DNA from: an uncultured Bacteroidales bacterium
GTDB taxonomy: Bacteria > Bacteroidota > Bacteroidia > Bacteroidales > F082
Assembly: GCA_900317055.1 (NCBI GenBank)
Contig: ONFF01000010.1
Location: 1-64,000, forward strand
Length of the DNA: 64,000 nt
Direction of reading: 5' to 3'
Shown: piece after piece, positions 16,502 through 25,502 of the stretch
How the letters are laid out: each line of letters begins with the position of its first letter
How positions within the stretch are numbered: position 1 is the stretch's first letter
The notes under the pieces: generated by a model
The model's input: only the letters and a program-made list of their open reading frames with translations
The model's database searches: none
Told to the model about the DNA's origin: nothing
Translations under genes and position numbers: made by a program

Positions 16502-17431
16502 ATGAAACGGTTTGCGCTAAAGATTTTCTTGTTTTTGACTTTGATTGCTTTGGTTGTGTGCATACCGGGTGTCATTTTTGAGAGATTGGCTATAAATACT
16601 ACCAATGTATCACCCTATGCTAGAATCAACGAAGTCAACGACATGAAGGATGTTGATGCAGATTTGATAATCCTTGGTAATTCTAGAGCCGAAATGGGCT
16701 ACGACGATTCGTTGATGACAAGCCTCTGCGGAATGAAATGCCTCAACCTTGCCTACAGTGGCTATTCTTTTGATTACGAGTACCACATTATGTATGAAAG
16801 TTATTTGAAGCATAACAAAAAACCTGAATACATCATTGTGGATGTTGGCCCCATTGTGTTTTTCGACCACAACAAACCTGTCTACAACATCCAAATGCTT
16901 CCCTATCTTAACCGGTCAGAATTCGAATTTTACATTGATTTGTGCCCGCAATTGACCAAGGCGCACAAAATATTGCCAATCAAATATTTTGGGAAAATGG
17001 CTAAAGTGATGAAAGAGATAAATCGCTTGATGTATCCCGAAGAGAATCACACCGAAAAGAAAAGAAAGGTCCAGTGGAATAAGAATAAAGATTTTTATGG
17101 GAAGCCTCAACCTTTAGAGAACAACAAAACAATCATCGAACTGTTCGGCCGTTTTCTTGCAGAGTGCAAGACACAAAACATTCGCGTGATTTTAGTGTGT
17201 TCCCCCTTGCACACTAATGACGGATCGAAATATTTCGACATGGAAGGCTTTTGGGATATTGTCATGTGGTGCAACAAAGATACACAGTTTCCTATGGCAA
17301 CCTATCAAGACTTCTTTGGCAATGATACGCTTTGTTTTTCCGATCCTGGACATCTCAACGAATATGGCAAACAACTATTTACAACTAAGCTCATTCATGA
17401 TTTAGATTCTGTTGGAATAATAAACGAATAA
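16502..17431 (+). CDS. SGNH-like periplasmic protein, partner of MBOAT acyltransferase
   Basis: A 309-residue protein from the ATG at 16502; the preceding TTG is rejected. One N-terminal membrane segment (about 5-25), then block I GNSRAEMGYDDSL near residue 58 and the C-terminal DPGHLNEYGKQLF near 281, giving the Ser and Asp-x-x-His of an SGNH/GDSL-type fold as in AlgJ/AlgX or DltD-like partners. It probably takes the acyl group from the MBOAT protein and transfers it to a polymer in the periplasm. The assignment rests on these blocks and on the adjacent MBOAT gene. Confidence 0.75.
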   Translation: MKRFALKIFLFLTLIALVVCIPGVIFERLAINTTNVSPYARINEVNDMKDVDADLIILGNSRAEMGYDDSLMTSLCGMKCLNLAYSGYSFDYEYHIMYESYLKHNKKPEYIIVDVGPIVFFDHNKPVYNIQMLPYLNRSEFEFYIDLCPQLTKAHKILPIKYFGKMAKVMKEINRLMYPEENHTEKKRKVQWNKNKDFYGKPQPLENNKTIIELFGRFLAECKTQNIRVILVCSPLHTNDGSKYFDMEGFWDIVMWCNKDTQFPMATYQDFFGNDTLCFSDPGHLNEYGKQLFTTKLIHDLDSVGIINE

Positions 17432-17453
17432 TAAACAATTAAAAACAAATAAA

Positions 17454-18023
17454 ATGAATACAAAACGAACCTTCCTCGCCATCTCCATTCCATGCAGCAC
17501 GGAGTTTCCGGCCATGGTCGAACGACTGAAGAAAAACCTCCAGCATGAGAAGTATATCAATTATGTGAAAACCAACCAAATCCATCTGACTTTGAAGTTT
17601 GTCGGCGACACCCCGGCTGAGGACATCCCTGCCATCATTGAGGCCTGTCAGAAAGTGGCGAAAAAACACCAACCCTTCACCATGGACTTCGATCGCACGG
17701 GATTCTTCGGCAGCAACAATGTGCCCCGCATCCTTTGGCTCGGCATGAACAACCAACCCAAGGCCTTGTTCGACCTCGAAGCCGACCTCTTGGATGCCTT
17801 CGACGACTTGGGTTACCTCCGCGACCGCCAAAACTTCGTGCCACACCTCACCGTTTGCCGCATCAAGCAACTTGTGGATAAACAGTTCTTCCTACAGATA
17901 TGCAAAGGTATCGAGCAGAAGACCTACCTCCATGCCGATGTGAAGGAATTGATTTACTTCCAAAGCTTCCTGCAACCCACGGGGCCAATCTACAAAGTCT
18001 TGAAGAAAATCCCGTTGGGCTAA
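17454..18023 (+). CDS. thpR: RNA 2',3'-cyclic phosphodiesterase
   Basis: A 189-residue member of the 2H phosphoesterase superfamily. Both catalytic H-x-T motifs are present: HLTLKF near residue 44 and HLTVCRI near residue 131. The N-terminal RTFLAISIP and the C-terminal LQPTGPIYKVLKKIPL are typical of ThpR (formerly 2'-5' RNA ligase LigT). The enzyme opens 2',3'-cyclic phosphate ends of RNA in the cytoplasm. It lies 22 bp after the SGNH-like gene and may share its transcript, although the functions look unrelated. Confidence 0.9.
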   Translation: MNTKRTFLAISIPCSTEFPAMVERLKKNLQHEKYINYVKTNQIHLTLKFVGDTPAEDIPAIIEACQKVAKKHQPFTMDFDRTGFFGSNNVPRILWLGMNNQPKALFDLEADLLDAFDDLGYLRDRQNFVPHLTVCRIKQLVDKQFFLQICKGIEQKTYLHADVKELIYFQSFLQPTGPIYKVLKKIPLG

Positions 18024-18071
18024 ATTGGCACCAATTTTGCCAAAAACACCTCGTGCAACGAAAAAAAGCAC

Positions 18072-18079
18072 TACTTTTG
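18072..18079 (+). promoter_or_regulatory. -7 box of the four-gene LRR operon
   Basis: TACTTTTG, 46 nt before the ATG at 18126. A well-placed -33 TTTG is not visible. No other box lies between the four genes, so they probably form one transcript. Confidence 0.55.
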
Positions 18080-18125
18080 CAATTTATTAGCATTAATTGG
18101 AGTTATAGGAAAAAATTCGATAAAA

Positions 18126-18749
18126 ATGAAAAGTAAAATCACAACCATCATGATGGTTCTTCTGGCCGCATTCATCACGCTGGGAGGCACCACCAGTTGC
18201 AAAAGCAAAAAAAGACTTGCCCGCGAAGCTGCCGAGGCTGAGTACAAATCGAAAGTTGAACAAGCCGTGAAGGATCTGAACGCCATCCTCGACGACGAGA
18301 CCCTTTGGAGCCTCGAAGAGAAAGAAGCACGCGTGAAGACCATCAAGGACTGGAACCTGCAAAATGCCGAAGTCGACGACCTGCTCTTCCAAGTGGAGAA
18401 GAAGTTGGCCCGCGAACGCGCACAAAAAGAGGAAGAGGAGCGCAACAAGCAGGAAGCTCAAAGCGCCAATGCCACACTTGAGCGAAACTTTGCCAGCATC
18501 GCGCGTTCGGGTAGCGTCTCGCAAGCCAACCGTACCATCAACGAGACCCTTGGCCTGTTTGAGTCGCCCAATGTGCCCGTGCTCATCATCATCAACCAAA
18601 GCGCCGGCTTCAACGACTACGACCGTCCGACCACCATCGAGAAATACCTCAACTACCTGAAAGACCAGAAGATTTCGCCCAACAAGGTGCACGAAATCAA
18701 ATACAACGCCAACGGAAAGATTAACGAACTTGAACTGATAAAGAAATGA
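18126..18749 (+). CDS. Lipoprotein with coiled coil; first gene of the LRR operon
   Basis: A 207-residue protein. Lipoprotein signal with lipobox TTSC (Cys near residue 25), then KSKKRLAREAA and a Glu/Lys/Ala-rich helical stretch (residues 30-125) likely to be a coiled coil. The C-terminal 80 residues hold a small alpha/beta domain (SVSQANRTINETLGLFES ... VHEIKYNANGKINELELIKK). The pattern S-x-(E/Q)-A-N-R-x-I...LF is also found in the next protein, so the two share a domain. I do not recognise the family. Its stop overlaps the next start (ATGA), so translation is coupled. Confidence 0.75.
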   Translation: MKSKITTIMMVLLAAFITLGGTTSCKSKKRLAREAAEAEYKSKVEQAVKDLNAILDDETLWSLEEKEARVKTIKDWNLQNAEVDDLLFQVEKKLARERAQKEEEERNKQEAQSANATLERNFASIARSGSVSQANRTINETLGLFESPNVPVLIIINQSAGFNDYDRPTTIEKYLNYLKDQKISPNKVHEIKYNANGKINELELIKK

Positions 18750-19324
18750 AAAAGATCATTGCCACTTTAGTGATTGCCTTGTGCGTCGTGGGAAGCGCCA
18801 TGGCTCAAGAGGAAGAAATCGATTATGCACGCAAGCAAGCCATCGACAGCCTCGCCTTGGAGAAGGTGAGAGACCTGAGCAAATACATCAAAATCGTAGG
18901 ATCGAAGGAAACGCCTTTCAGCGAGGCTAATCGCGTCATCGACCGCGCCGAGGAACTCTTTATGAGCGATGCCGAGATTGGTGTCTCCTCGCTGGGTTCC
19001 AACAAGATCACCTACTATCGTGTCCGTAAGTATTTCGAGCACCTCATGCGCCTCAATTACGACCGCGTCGAGATTGAATGGTACAACATTGAGTATGTCA
19101 GCGACTTGCAACGCCAGCCCGACGGCACTTATGTGGGCGTTATCACCATCTTCCAGACCTTCAGAGGTTATGACAAGGAAGGCAACCTGACCTACAAGGA
19201 CACAACCAAGAAGGACATCACTGTCTATGTGAAACGTAAAGAGACCCAAATCGGTGGTCGCACCATCGGTTTCTGGGATGTGTTGCTCGGCGACATGCGC
19301 GTCAAGGAAACTACCAATAGATGA
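18746..19324 (+). CDS. Exported protein, second gene of the LRR operon
   Basis: A 192-residue protein with a signal peptide (ends AMAQEEE). Mature part: FSEANRVIDRAEELFMSD near residues 55-72, related to the upstream lipoprotein, then a beta-rich segment (VEIEWYNIEYVSDLQRQPDG ... FWDVLLGDMRV) that looks like a curved-sheet, NTF2-like fold. No catalytic motif is seen. Probably periplasmic. ATGA overlaps at both ends place it in a tightly coupled operon. The fold call is inference from pattern only. Confidence 0.72.
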   Translation: MKKIIATLVIALCVVGSAMAQEEEIDYARKQAIDSLALEKVRDLSKYIKIVGSKETPFSEANRVIDRAEELFMSDAEIGVSSLGSNKITYYRVRKYFEHLMRLNYDRVEIEWYNIEYVSDLQRQPDGTYVGVITIFQTFRGYDKEGNLTYKDTTKKDITVYVKRKETQIGGRTIGFWDVLLGDMRVKETTNR

Positions 19325-20154
19325 AAATAGCTAGAAATATCATCCTTCTGGCACTTACATTCGCCTTCGTCTGGCCCGTTGTGGGTCAGACGATTGGCGA
19401 TTTTAAGATGGATGAGACCGAGCTCTATGCCATGACCAAGCAGATGGGGCAGTTCATGCGCCGCTTTAACTACGAGGAAGACCAATATGGCGAAAAGCTC
19501 AATCCGAAAGACCCCAAATACCGCAACAACGAAATGCGTCGTAAGTCGCTGCCCATCCTCTTCGACCAACAGAAGTATGGCAAGCAGACCGACCTGCAAC
19601 GGTATTTCATTGAGGATGTCACTAAAGACGATTCCACTTACATGACCTTCCTCGGCGGCAGATGGTATTCCGAAGTGTCATGTACCTTCCGCTACAACGG
19701 CAAACCCGTCAATATCAGCCTTATCCTCGCCATCGAGAAAGAAGGTTTGGGGTCGAAGTGGGTGCTTACCAATGTGTATTTCTCGGACTTCAACAAACTA
19801 TTCCCCAATGGCGAAATCGCCGAACGCGAGAAGCATTTCCTGCATCCCATGAGCCATGAACTCGATTTCATGAACATTTACAAGGCGTTCCAAAACCCTG
19901 AAGTCATTGAATATTACGCCTCAAAAGAATTCCAACCCGACTATTTGACCTTGTTCTTCTACGAAATCAAACAAGGTCGACTGGTGTTCCAACATGTCGA
20001 TTCGGTCAAGTTCCATGTGTTTCAGATTAAAGACTGGTATTTTGAAGTGTCGTGGTTCGACCGCTCGGGGCTCAATTCCGGTTGGCTGATGTCGAATGTC
20101 ATCTACATGCCGGAAAAGGAAAAAACCAACCTTATCAAATTTTACCAACCATGA
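19321..20154 (+). CDS. Exported protein, third gene of the LRR operon
   Basis: A 277-residue protein with a signal peptide (ends VVGQT). The mature part is aromatic-rich with alternating beta segments (WYSEVSCTFRYNGKPVNISL, KWVLTNVYFSDF, DWYFEVSWFDRSGLNSGWL), again suggesting one or two NTF2-like or cystatin-like units. No known enzyme motif; family not recognised. It overlaps the LRR gene by ATGA (20151-20154). Similar aromatic beta segments occur in the N-terminal domain of the LRR protein, so the operon may encode four interacting periplasmic or surface parts. Confidence 0.72.
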   Translation: MKIARNIILLALTFAFVWPVVGQTIGDFKMDETELYAMTKQMGQFMRRFNYEEDQYGEKLNPKDPKYRNNEMRRKSLPILFDQQKYGKQTDLQRYFIEDVTKDDSTYMTFLGGRWYSEVSCTFRYNGKPVNISLILAIEKEGLGSKWVLTNVYFSDFNKLFPNGEIAEREKHFLHPMSHELDFMNIYKAFQNPEVIEYYASKEFQPDYLTLFFYEIKQGRLVFQHVDSVKFHVFQIKDWYFEVSWFDRSGLNSGWLMSNVIYMPEKEKTNLIKFYQP

Positions 20155-22631
20155 AAAAGATAGCCATTCTTTTCATATTGTTCTCGGGGCTTGCCTTTGG
20201 TGCCCATGCCCAAAGCAAGCTGTCCAAAGATGAAGTCGCAAAGTATGAGAGCGAAATCAACAACATGATTTCGTATTTGGAGGAAACGATGAACTTCCTC
20301 GGCGACAGTACCACCTCAGCTTTGGAAAAGGAAATCGTGTTTACTGAAAGTTGGAGCAAGATTTTTATTGACGACAAAGTGCAAATCGAAGATGACCTGG
20401 ACGTTAACCGCAACACACCTATTAATAAAGACGTACAGGCATATCTGAAAGACATTGACTTTTTCTTCAAATGGGCCAATTTCAAACTCGACTTGCAAAG
20501 CATTGCCAACAACACGAGAGACAATGGCACCATCTACTTTAAAGTCACGCTGACACGCCATCTGACTGCCAAGACCATCAACGACGAAAAGGTCGACAAT
20601 GTCAGAAACCGCTTTGTTGAAATCAACCTCGACCGTCAGAACAACAGCATCAAAATCGCCAGCATCTACACCACCAAAATCAATGAGAAAGAGGCACTTC
20701 GCAACTGGTGGAACGGTTTGTCGCAAAACTGGAAGACCCGCCTAGGTAGCGATATTATTCTCGAAGATAGTACATCTTTAGCCGAACTCAACACCAGTGA
20801 CCTCACAAAGTTCACCGAATTTGATGCTAAATTGAAACTCGTCACCCAAAAACAGCGTGTCGACCTCTCTGGCATCCGCGAAATCATTTCCTTGGAGCCA
20901 CTCAGCGAAATGTCAGAACTCACCTGGTTGGATGTTTCCGGAACCTCGGTCGAAGACCTTGCCCCTGTACGTAACCTCAACAAGCTGAAAGTGTTGCGTG
21001 CCAATTCCACTTTAATCGAAGACCTCTCTGCATTGAAATACAACATCACACTTGAGGAACTTGAAGTGGCCAACACCACCATCAATGACCTCGGTGTACT
21101 GTCAACCCTCAGAAACCTGCAGAAACTCAATGTCAACAACACTCAAGTAAGCCGCATCTCTAACTTGAAGAGTTGTCCTAACCTTATTGCAGTTAATTTA
21201 GGCAGCACCCGCATTGCCAACATCGGCATCCTTCAAGAACTCGAACAGCTCAAAAGCGTCGACATCAGCAATACCTCCGTTCGTGATCTTGGACCGCTCC
21301 GCAATCTGAAAGACCTGCAAAGCCTCAACATTTCGGGCTCAGCAGTGAGCAACTTGCAGGCTTTGAGCGAGATGGAAAACCTGCGTGAACTTTATTGCAG
21401 CAACACTTCCATCAGCGACTTGACTCCGCTGAATGGCAACCGTCATTTGAACAAAATCTATTGTGACCACTCTGGCATCCACGATGCTGAAGCCAGTGCT
21501 TTCACCAAAAACAACCGCTTTGCCTTGGTCATCTACGATACCGAGGCTTTGAAAACCTGGTGGCGTGATTTGCCTATCTATTGGAAAGCCGTGTTTTCCA
21601 AGCAGATCAAAGTTGATTCAGAGCCGACAACCGAGCAGTTGCATCAAATCATCAACATGCAGGAACTCGACCTCTCAGGCAACACTTACATGCAAAACCT
21701 GATGCCTGTCAGCCGCTTGACCAACCTACGCTCACTCAACATTGCGAACACCGAGATTGGCTACCTGCAACCTATCCAAGGCTTGGCCAATTTGGAGTCG
21801 CTCAATATTTCACACACCTACATCAACAACCTTGGGCCTTTGCAGGAAATGGGTAACTTGAAGTACCTCAACATCATGAACACACCCGTTAATGACCTCT
21901 CTGCATTGATTAACGATGACAATATCGAGGTGATTATGGCCGACAGCACTATCATCGGCAAAAGCCAAGTCGTCGCACTGAAGGAAAAACAAAGACAGGT
22001 GACCATAGTGTATCAAACCGAGGCACTGAAAACATGGTGGAACAGCCTTGACCCCAATTGGCAGGATATTTTCCTCAATGCCATTGCCACCCAGTCTGAC
22101 ATGCCCAACACCCTCGAGTTGCAACAAATCATGGATTTGAAAGAACTTGAAATCACACCCGATTATCCTATCACCAACATTGAGCCGCTCACCAACTTGA
22201 TGTGGCTCGAGCGTCTTACCATCAACAATCAGGGCGTTGGTGACTTGAAACCATTAGCCGACAAGGAGTTTTTGTTGGAACTCAACGCACAAAATAACCC
22301 CATTTCCAGTTTGAACCCCATCGAAAGCAGCACTTTGTTGGAATTGCTCAACATCGAGAACACCCAAATCAAAGACCTCGGACCCTTGTCGAAAATGGAC
22401 AATCTCGTCACCCTCAATGCTAGTGGCACACCCGTAAAATCGCTTAAACCACTTTCGGGACTGACGAAGTTGGAAAACCTATTTGTCAACAACACCAATG
22501 TGCGCAGCATCTCACCCATAGAAAACATTCCAACGCTGAAACAGCTGAAAGTTTACAACACCAAAGTGAAAAAGCGCGCCGTTGAATCGTTGCAACAAAA
22601 ACGACTGGATTTGAATATCATCTACTATTGA
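20151..22631 (+). CDS. Large exported leucine-rich-repeat protein with three WW-linker modules
   Basis: An 826-residue protein; the start at 20151 gives a signal peptide (ends AHAQS) and ATGA coupling. Residues 25-180 form a non-LRR domain. Then three modules follow, each opening with an EALKTWW-type linker: EALRNWWNGLSQNWKTRL at about 181, EALKTWWRDLPIYWKAVF at about 464 and EALKTWWNSLDPNWQDIF at about 624. After each linker come 22-residue LRRs of the internalin/T-x-V-x-D-L-x-P-L type (for example LTWLDVSGTSVEDLAPVRNL). The last residues (KRLDLNIIYY) match the strand that precedes each linker, so the chain ends on a module boundary. No T9SS sorting domain is present. A recognition or binding role is inferred from the LRRs. 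Confidence 0.85.
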   Translation: MKKIAILFILFSGLAFGAHAQSKLSKDEVAKYESEINNMISYLEETMNFLGDSTTSALEKEIVFTESWSKIFIDDKVQIEDDLDVNRNTPINKDVQAYLKDIDFFFKWANFKLDLQSIANNTRDNGTIYFKVTLTRHLTAKTINDEKVDNVRNRFVEINLDRQNNSIKIASIYTTKINEKEALRNWWNGLSQNWKTRLGSDIILEDSTSLAELNTSDLTKFTEFDAKLKLVTQKQRVDLSGIREIISLEPLSEMSELTWLDVSGTSVEDLAPVRNLNKLKVLRANSTLIEDLSALKYNITLEELEVANTTINDLGVLSTLRNLQKLNVNNTQVSRISNLKSCPNLIAVNLGSTRIANIGILQELEQLKSVDISNTSVRDLGPLRNLKDLQSLNISGSAVSNLQALSEMENLRELYCSNTSISDLTPLNGNRHLNKIYCDHSGIHDAEASAFTKNNRFALVIYDTEALKTWWRDLPIYWKAVFSKQIKVDSEPTTEQLHQIINMQELDLSGNTYMQNLMPVSRLTNLRSLNIANTEIGYLQPIQGLANLESLNISHTYINNLGPLQEMGNLKYLNIMNTPVNDLSALINDDNIEVIMADSTIIGKSQVVALKEKQRQVTIVYQTEALKTWWNSLDPNWQDIFLNAIATQSDMPNTLELQQIMDLKELEITPDYPITNIEPLTNLMWLERLTINNQGVGDLKPLADKEFLLELNAQNNPISSLNPIESSTLLELLNIENTQIKDLGPLSKMDNLVTLNASGTPVKSLKPLSGLTKLENLFVNNTNVRSISPIENIPTLKQLKVYNTKVKKRAVESLQQKRLDLNIIYY

Positions 22632-22653
22632 TTTAACCTTAGAACTTATATTT

Positions 22654-22701
22654 CGCCTTTTGGCAACGGTTGCCGAGCACCTTGTCAAAAGGCGTTTTTA
22701 T
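22654..22701 (+). terminator. Terminator of the LRR operon (branched hairpin)
   Basis: Outer stem CGCCTTTTG (22654-22662) pairs perfectly with CAAAAGGCG (22686-22694), followed by TTTTTATTTATT. An inner GGCAAC/GTTGCC hairpin sits inside the loop. Confidence 0.85.
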
Positions 22702-22718
22702 TTATTGTTTCAGTTTCC

Positions 22719-22750
22719 TTTGTTTTGAATAGTTTTATTTTGTACTTTTG
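22719..22750 (+). promoter_or_regulatory. Promoter of the ptb-buk operon
   Basis: TTTG (22719-22722), a 20-bp spacer and TACTTTTG (22743-22750), 53 nt before the ATG. A near-ideal Bacteroidota promoter. Confidence 0.75.
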
Positions 22751-22803
22751 CAAAATCTAGCTTAATTTTGAATTTTAAATCTTGAATTATTAAATACAAC
22801 ATT

Positions 22804-23706
22804 ATGGAAATCAGAAAATTAGAGCAAATGTTCGAGGTTTTGCGCAGCAAACCCAAGAAACGCCTCGTGGCCGCTTACGCCAATGACGACCACACCATTT
22901 GTGCAGTGAACGCTGCCGTCAAGGAAGGTCTCATCGAAGCCACATTGCTTGGTGACGAGAAAGTGATTGCCGAAGTGTGCAAGGCCGAAGGCATCGACAT
23001 GGCCAACTTCCGCATCATCAACGAGCCTGTTGATGTGAAAGCCGCTGCCATGGCTTGCGACCTCATCAATGCTGGCGAAGCCGACATCCTGATGAAAGGC
23101 CTGCTCCCCACCGACAAGTACATGCGCGCCATCCTCAACAAGGAACGCGGTCTCTGCCCTCCCAATGTGACACTAGCCCATGTCGCCGTCATCGAGAACC
23201 CCAACTACCACAAACTGTTGGTGGCTTCCGACTGCGCCATCATCCCGTTGCCCGACATCAAACAGAAACAGCAATTGCTCAAATATGTGACCACCGTAGC
23301 CACCAAGTTGGGCGTCAGCTGCCCGAAGGTCGCCATGGTGACTGCCACCGAGCAGATGAGCGCTGGTATCCCCGCTTGTGTCGATGCCGCCATCATCTCC
23401 AAGATGAACGAGCGTGGCCAAATCAAGGGTTGCGTCGTTGAAGGCCCCATCAGCCTCGACCTCGCCACCGACGCTGAGACGGCTGCCATCAAGGGCATGA
23501 AGAGTCCCGTGGCTGGCGACGCCGACTGCCTTGTGTTCCCCAACCTCGAAGCTTCCAATGTGTTCTACAAGTGCTGCACCAAGTTCGACAAGAGCGAAGT
23601 GGGTGCTATGCTCATGGGTGCCAAGGTGCCTTGCGTGCTCAGCTCACGTGGCGACACGTCGAAGACAAAGTTGTATTCCATCGCTTTGGCCGCTATGATG
23701 GCATAA
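22804..23706 (+). CDS. ptb: Phosphate butyryltransferase
   Basis: A 300-residue cytoplasmic enzyme of the phosphate acetyl/butyryltransferase family. Typical segments are GDEKVIAEVCK, ADILMKGLLPTDKYMRAIL, AHVAVIENPNYHKLLVASDCAI, VVEGPISLDLA and DCLVFPNLEASN; its ~300-residue length fits Ptb rather than the longer Pta. It converts butyryl-CoA and phosphate to butyryl phosphate and CoA. The butyrate kinase gene follows 21 bp later, giving the terminal Ptb-Buk route to butyrate or, in some Bacteroidales, branched short-chain acids with ATP formation. Codon use is strongly C-ending, unlike the cargo genes, suggesting high expression. Confidence 0.92.
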   Translation: MEIRKLEQMFEVLRSKPKKRLVAAYANDDHTICAVNAAVKEGLIEATLLGDEKVIAEVCKAEGIDMANFRIINEPVDVKAAAMACDLINAGEADILMKGLLPTDKYMRAILNKERGLCPPNVTLAHVAVIENPNYHKLLVASDCAIIPLPDIKQKQQLLKYVTTVATKLGVSCPKVAMVTATEQMSAGIPACVDAAIISKMNERGQIKGCVVEGPISLDLATDAETAAIKGMKSPVAGDADCLVFPNLEASNVFYKCCTKFDKSEVGAMLMGAKVPCVLSSRGDTSKTKLYSIALAAMMA

Positions 23707-23727
23707 ACAATTCAAAAACAAAATATT

Positions 23728-24801
23728 ATGGCACACAAAATATTAACCATCAATCCCGGTTCCACCTCGACGAAAATCGCCGTCTTTGAAGGTGAAGAAC
23801 AAGTCTTCAAGAAGAACCTCAAGCACAGTGCCGAAGAAGTCGCCAAGTTCGACCACATCGCCGACCAAAAGCCTTTCCGCACTGAAGCCATCAAGCGTGA
23901 ACTGAAAGAGGCTGGCATCGACTTGAGCGAAATGGCTTGCGTCGTGGGTCGTGGCGGCTTGCTTCGTCCGCTCGTCTCGGGTGTTTATGAGGTGAACGAA
24001 CTCATGATCAAAGACCTTACCGAAGGTTACAGCGGCGAACATGCCTCCAACCTCGGCGGCTTGATTGCCAACGACATCGCCAAGGAGCTTGGAGTGAAAG
24101 CCTATATCGCCGACCCCGTCGTGGTCGACGAGATGGACGAAGTGGCACGCTACTCGGGTCACCCGCTCTTCCCGCGCATCTCCATCTTCCATGCCTTGAA
24201 CCAAAAGATCATCGCCCGTCAACTGGCCAAAGACCTCGGTCGCAAGTATGAGGATATGAACATTATAGCCATCCACCTCGGTGGAGGCATCTCGGTCAGC
24301 GCCCACAAGAAAGGCCGCGTGGTCGACACCAACAACGCCTTGAACGGTGATGGTCCCTTCACCCCCGAACGCGCTGGTTCACTGCCTGCTGGCTTCCTCG
24401 TTGATGCTTGCTTCAGCGGCAAATACACCAAGAAAGAAATCGGTCAGATGCTGAAGGGTAAAGGCGGCTTTGTCGCTTACCTCGGCACCAACGATGCCCT
24501 CGAAGTGGAGAACGCCGTGAAGGCAGGCAACAAGGAATGGGAGAAGGTCTACAAAGCCATGGCCTATCAAGTGGCTAAGGAAGTCGGTGGTCTCGCAGCC
24601 TCGGCTTTCAGCATGGATGTGGACGCCATCTTCCTCACGGGCGGCATGGCCTACGACAAAGGCTTCTGCGCTTTGGTGAAGAGCCATGTGGAGAAGATTG
24701 CCCCCGTATATGTCTATCCTGGCGAAGATGAGATGAAGGCCTTGGCATTGAACGGCCTGATGGTCCTCAATGGCGAGACCGATGTAAAGGTCTACCAATG
24801 A
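23728..24801 (+). CDS. buk: Butyrate kinase
   Basis: A 357-residue member of the acetate/butyrate kinase (ASKHA) superfamily. Motifs: NPGSTSTKIAVFEGE at the N terminus, GRGGLLRPLVSGVYEVN near residue 75, HLGGGISVSAHKKGRVVD near 185 and TGGMAYDKGF near 310. It transfers phosphate from butyryl phosphate to ADP, making ATP and butyrate (or isobutyrate/isovalerate) in the cytoplasm. Together with the preceding ptb gene it forms a two-gene energy-yielding operon ended by strong hairpins. Start chosen at MAHKILTINPG, which follows the usual family N terminus. Confidence 0.93.
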   Translation: MAHKILTINPGSTSTKIAVFEGEEQVFKKNLKHSAEEVAKFDHIADQKPFRTEAIKRELKEAGIDLSEMACVVGRGGLLRPLVSGVYEVNELMIKDLTEGYSGEHASNLGGLIANDIAKELGVKAYIADPVVVDEMDEVARYSGHPLFPRISIFHALNQKIIARQLAKDLGRKYEDMNIIAIHLGGGISVSAHKKGRVVDTNNALNGDGPFTPERAGSLPAGFLVDACFSGKYTKKEIGQMLKGKGGFVAYLGTNDALEVENAVKAGNKEWEKVYKAMAYQVAKEVGGLAASAFSMDVDAIFLTGGMAYDKGFCALVKSHVEKIAPVYVYPGEDEMKALALNGLMVLNGETDVKVYQ

Positions 24802-24805
24802 TTGT

Positions 24806-24870
24806 AGAAACATTGCTTACAATGTTTCTAAAGAAAAAACCACCGCTTTCACTAGGAAGGCGGTGGTTTT
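24806..24870. terminator. Double hairpin, probably a bidirectional terminator
   Basis: AGAAACATTG-CTTA-CAATGTTTCT (24806-24829) is a perfect 10-bp stem; ACCACCGC...GCGGTGGT with TTTTT after it and AAAAAA before it (24834-24870) can stop transcription from both buk and the convergent lipoprotein gene. Confidence 0.8.
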
Positions 24871-24892
24871 TGTTGTAGTAGAAAATTCGTGA

Positions 24893-25453
24893 TTATTCTT
24901 CGGTGTCGGTATTGAAGATTTCGGCAATCTTGGCGTCATCAGCATAGAAGATGTTGGCCAATTCTTCGGGGATGATGTCGGCATACTTGGTGATTTCTTC
25001 GTAGGCACCCTTCAGTTCATTGGTCATGTCTTCGGTGATTTCTTCGCCACCTTGGAATTTCTCATACAAGCCGTTGACAATTCCGTCAAACTTGTCAATA
25101 TAGGGCTTCATGATTTCACCACATTTGGCATACTCGACCTTATTGTACTCGGTAGCCATATCGTTGATCTTACCCATGATTTCGGCATTTTCTTCTGCGC
25201 TGAAACCAACGAATTGGTCGTCTTTCACTTCGAATTTCTCGCTGAGGGTCTTCATGAACTCATCTTTCTTGTCGCCGAAAGATTTGACGAATTCTACGAG
25301 AGCATCGGCATTGTCAATAGCTTGGATGTCAGTTTGTGCTTTGGTGAAGAAAGCACTGACTTCATTCAGGATAGCATCTTTTGAAGGGCCAGAGCATGAA
25401 GTAAAAGCAAAGCCCATGACCACTGCTGCAATGATAAGTGTAAGCTTTTTCAT
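24893..25453 (-). CDS. Small envelope lipoprotein, helical
   Basis: A 186-residue protein. Signal ends in lipobox FTSC (Cys near residue 20); the remainder is acidic and mostly helical (FFTKAQTDIQAIDNADAL, FMKTLSEKFEV, AEIMGKINDMATEYNK), resembling four-helix lipoproteins of unknown function in Bacteroidota. Promoter box TACTTTTG lies on the minus strand at 25503-25510, 49 nt upstream. It stands alone between ptb-buk and comF. No function can be assigned. Confidence 0.75.
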   Translation of the reverse strand: MKKLTLIIAAVVMGFAFTSCSGPSKDAILNEVSAFFTKAQTDIQAIDNADALVEFVKSFGDKKDEFMKTLSEKFEVKDDQFVGFSAEENAEIMGKINDMATEYNKVEYAKCGEIMKPYIDKFDGIVNGLYEKFQGGEEITEDMTNELKGAYEEITKYADIIPEELANIFYADDAKIAEIFNTDTEE

Positions 25454-25502
25454 AATACTGATTTTTAATGATTTGTGTTAAAATTGATTGGTTATTGTGT
25501 CG

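Noticed and set aside
20052..20150. 33-codon N-terminal extension of the LRR protein
   Set aside because: It overlaps the preceding gene in another frame and would bury the signal peptide; the ATGA-coupled start is preferred.
20151..22631. Regular ~66-bp periodicity that could suggest a CRISPR-like or tandem DNA array
   Set aside because: The period equals 22 codons and follows LRR residues; synonymous positions vary, so selection is on the protein. No CRISPR array or cas gene is present.
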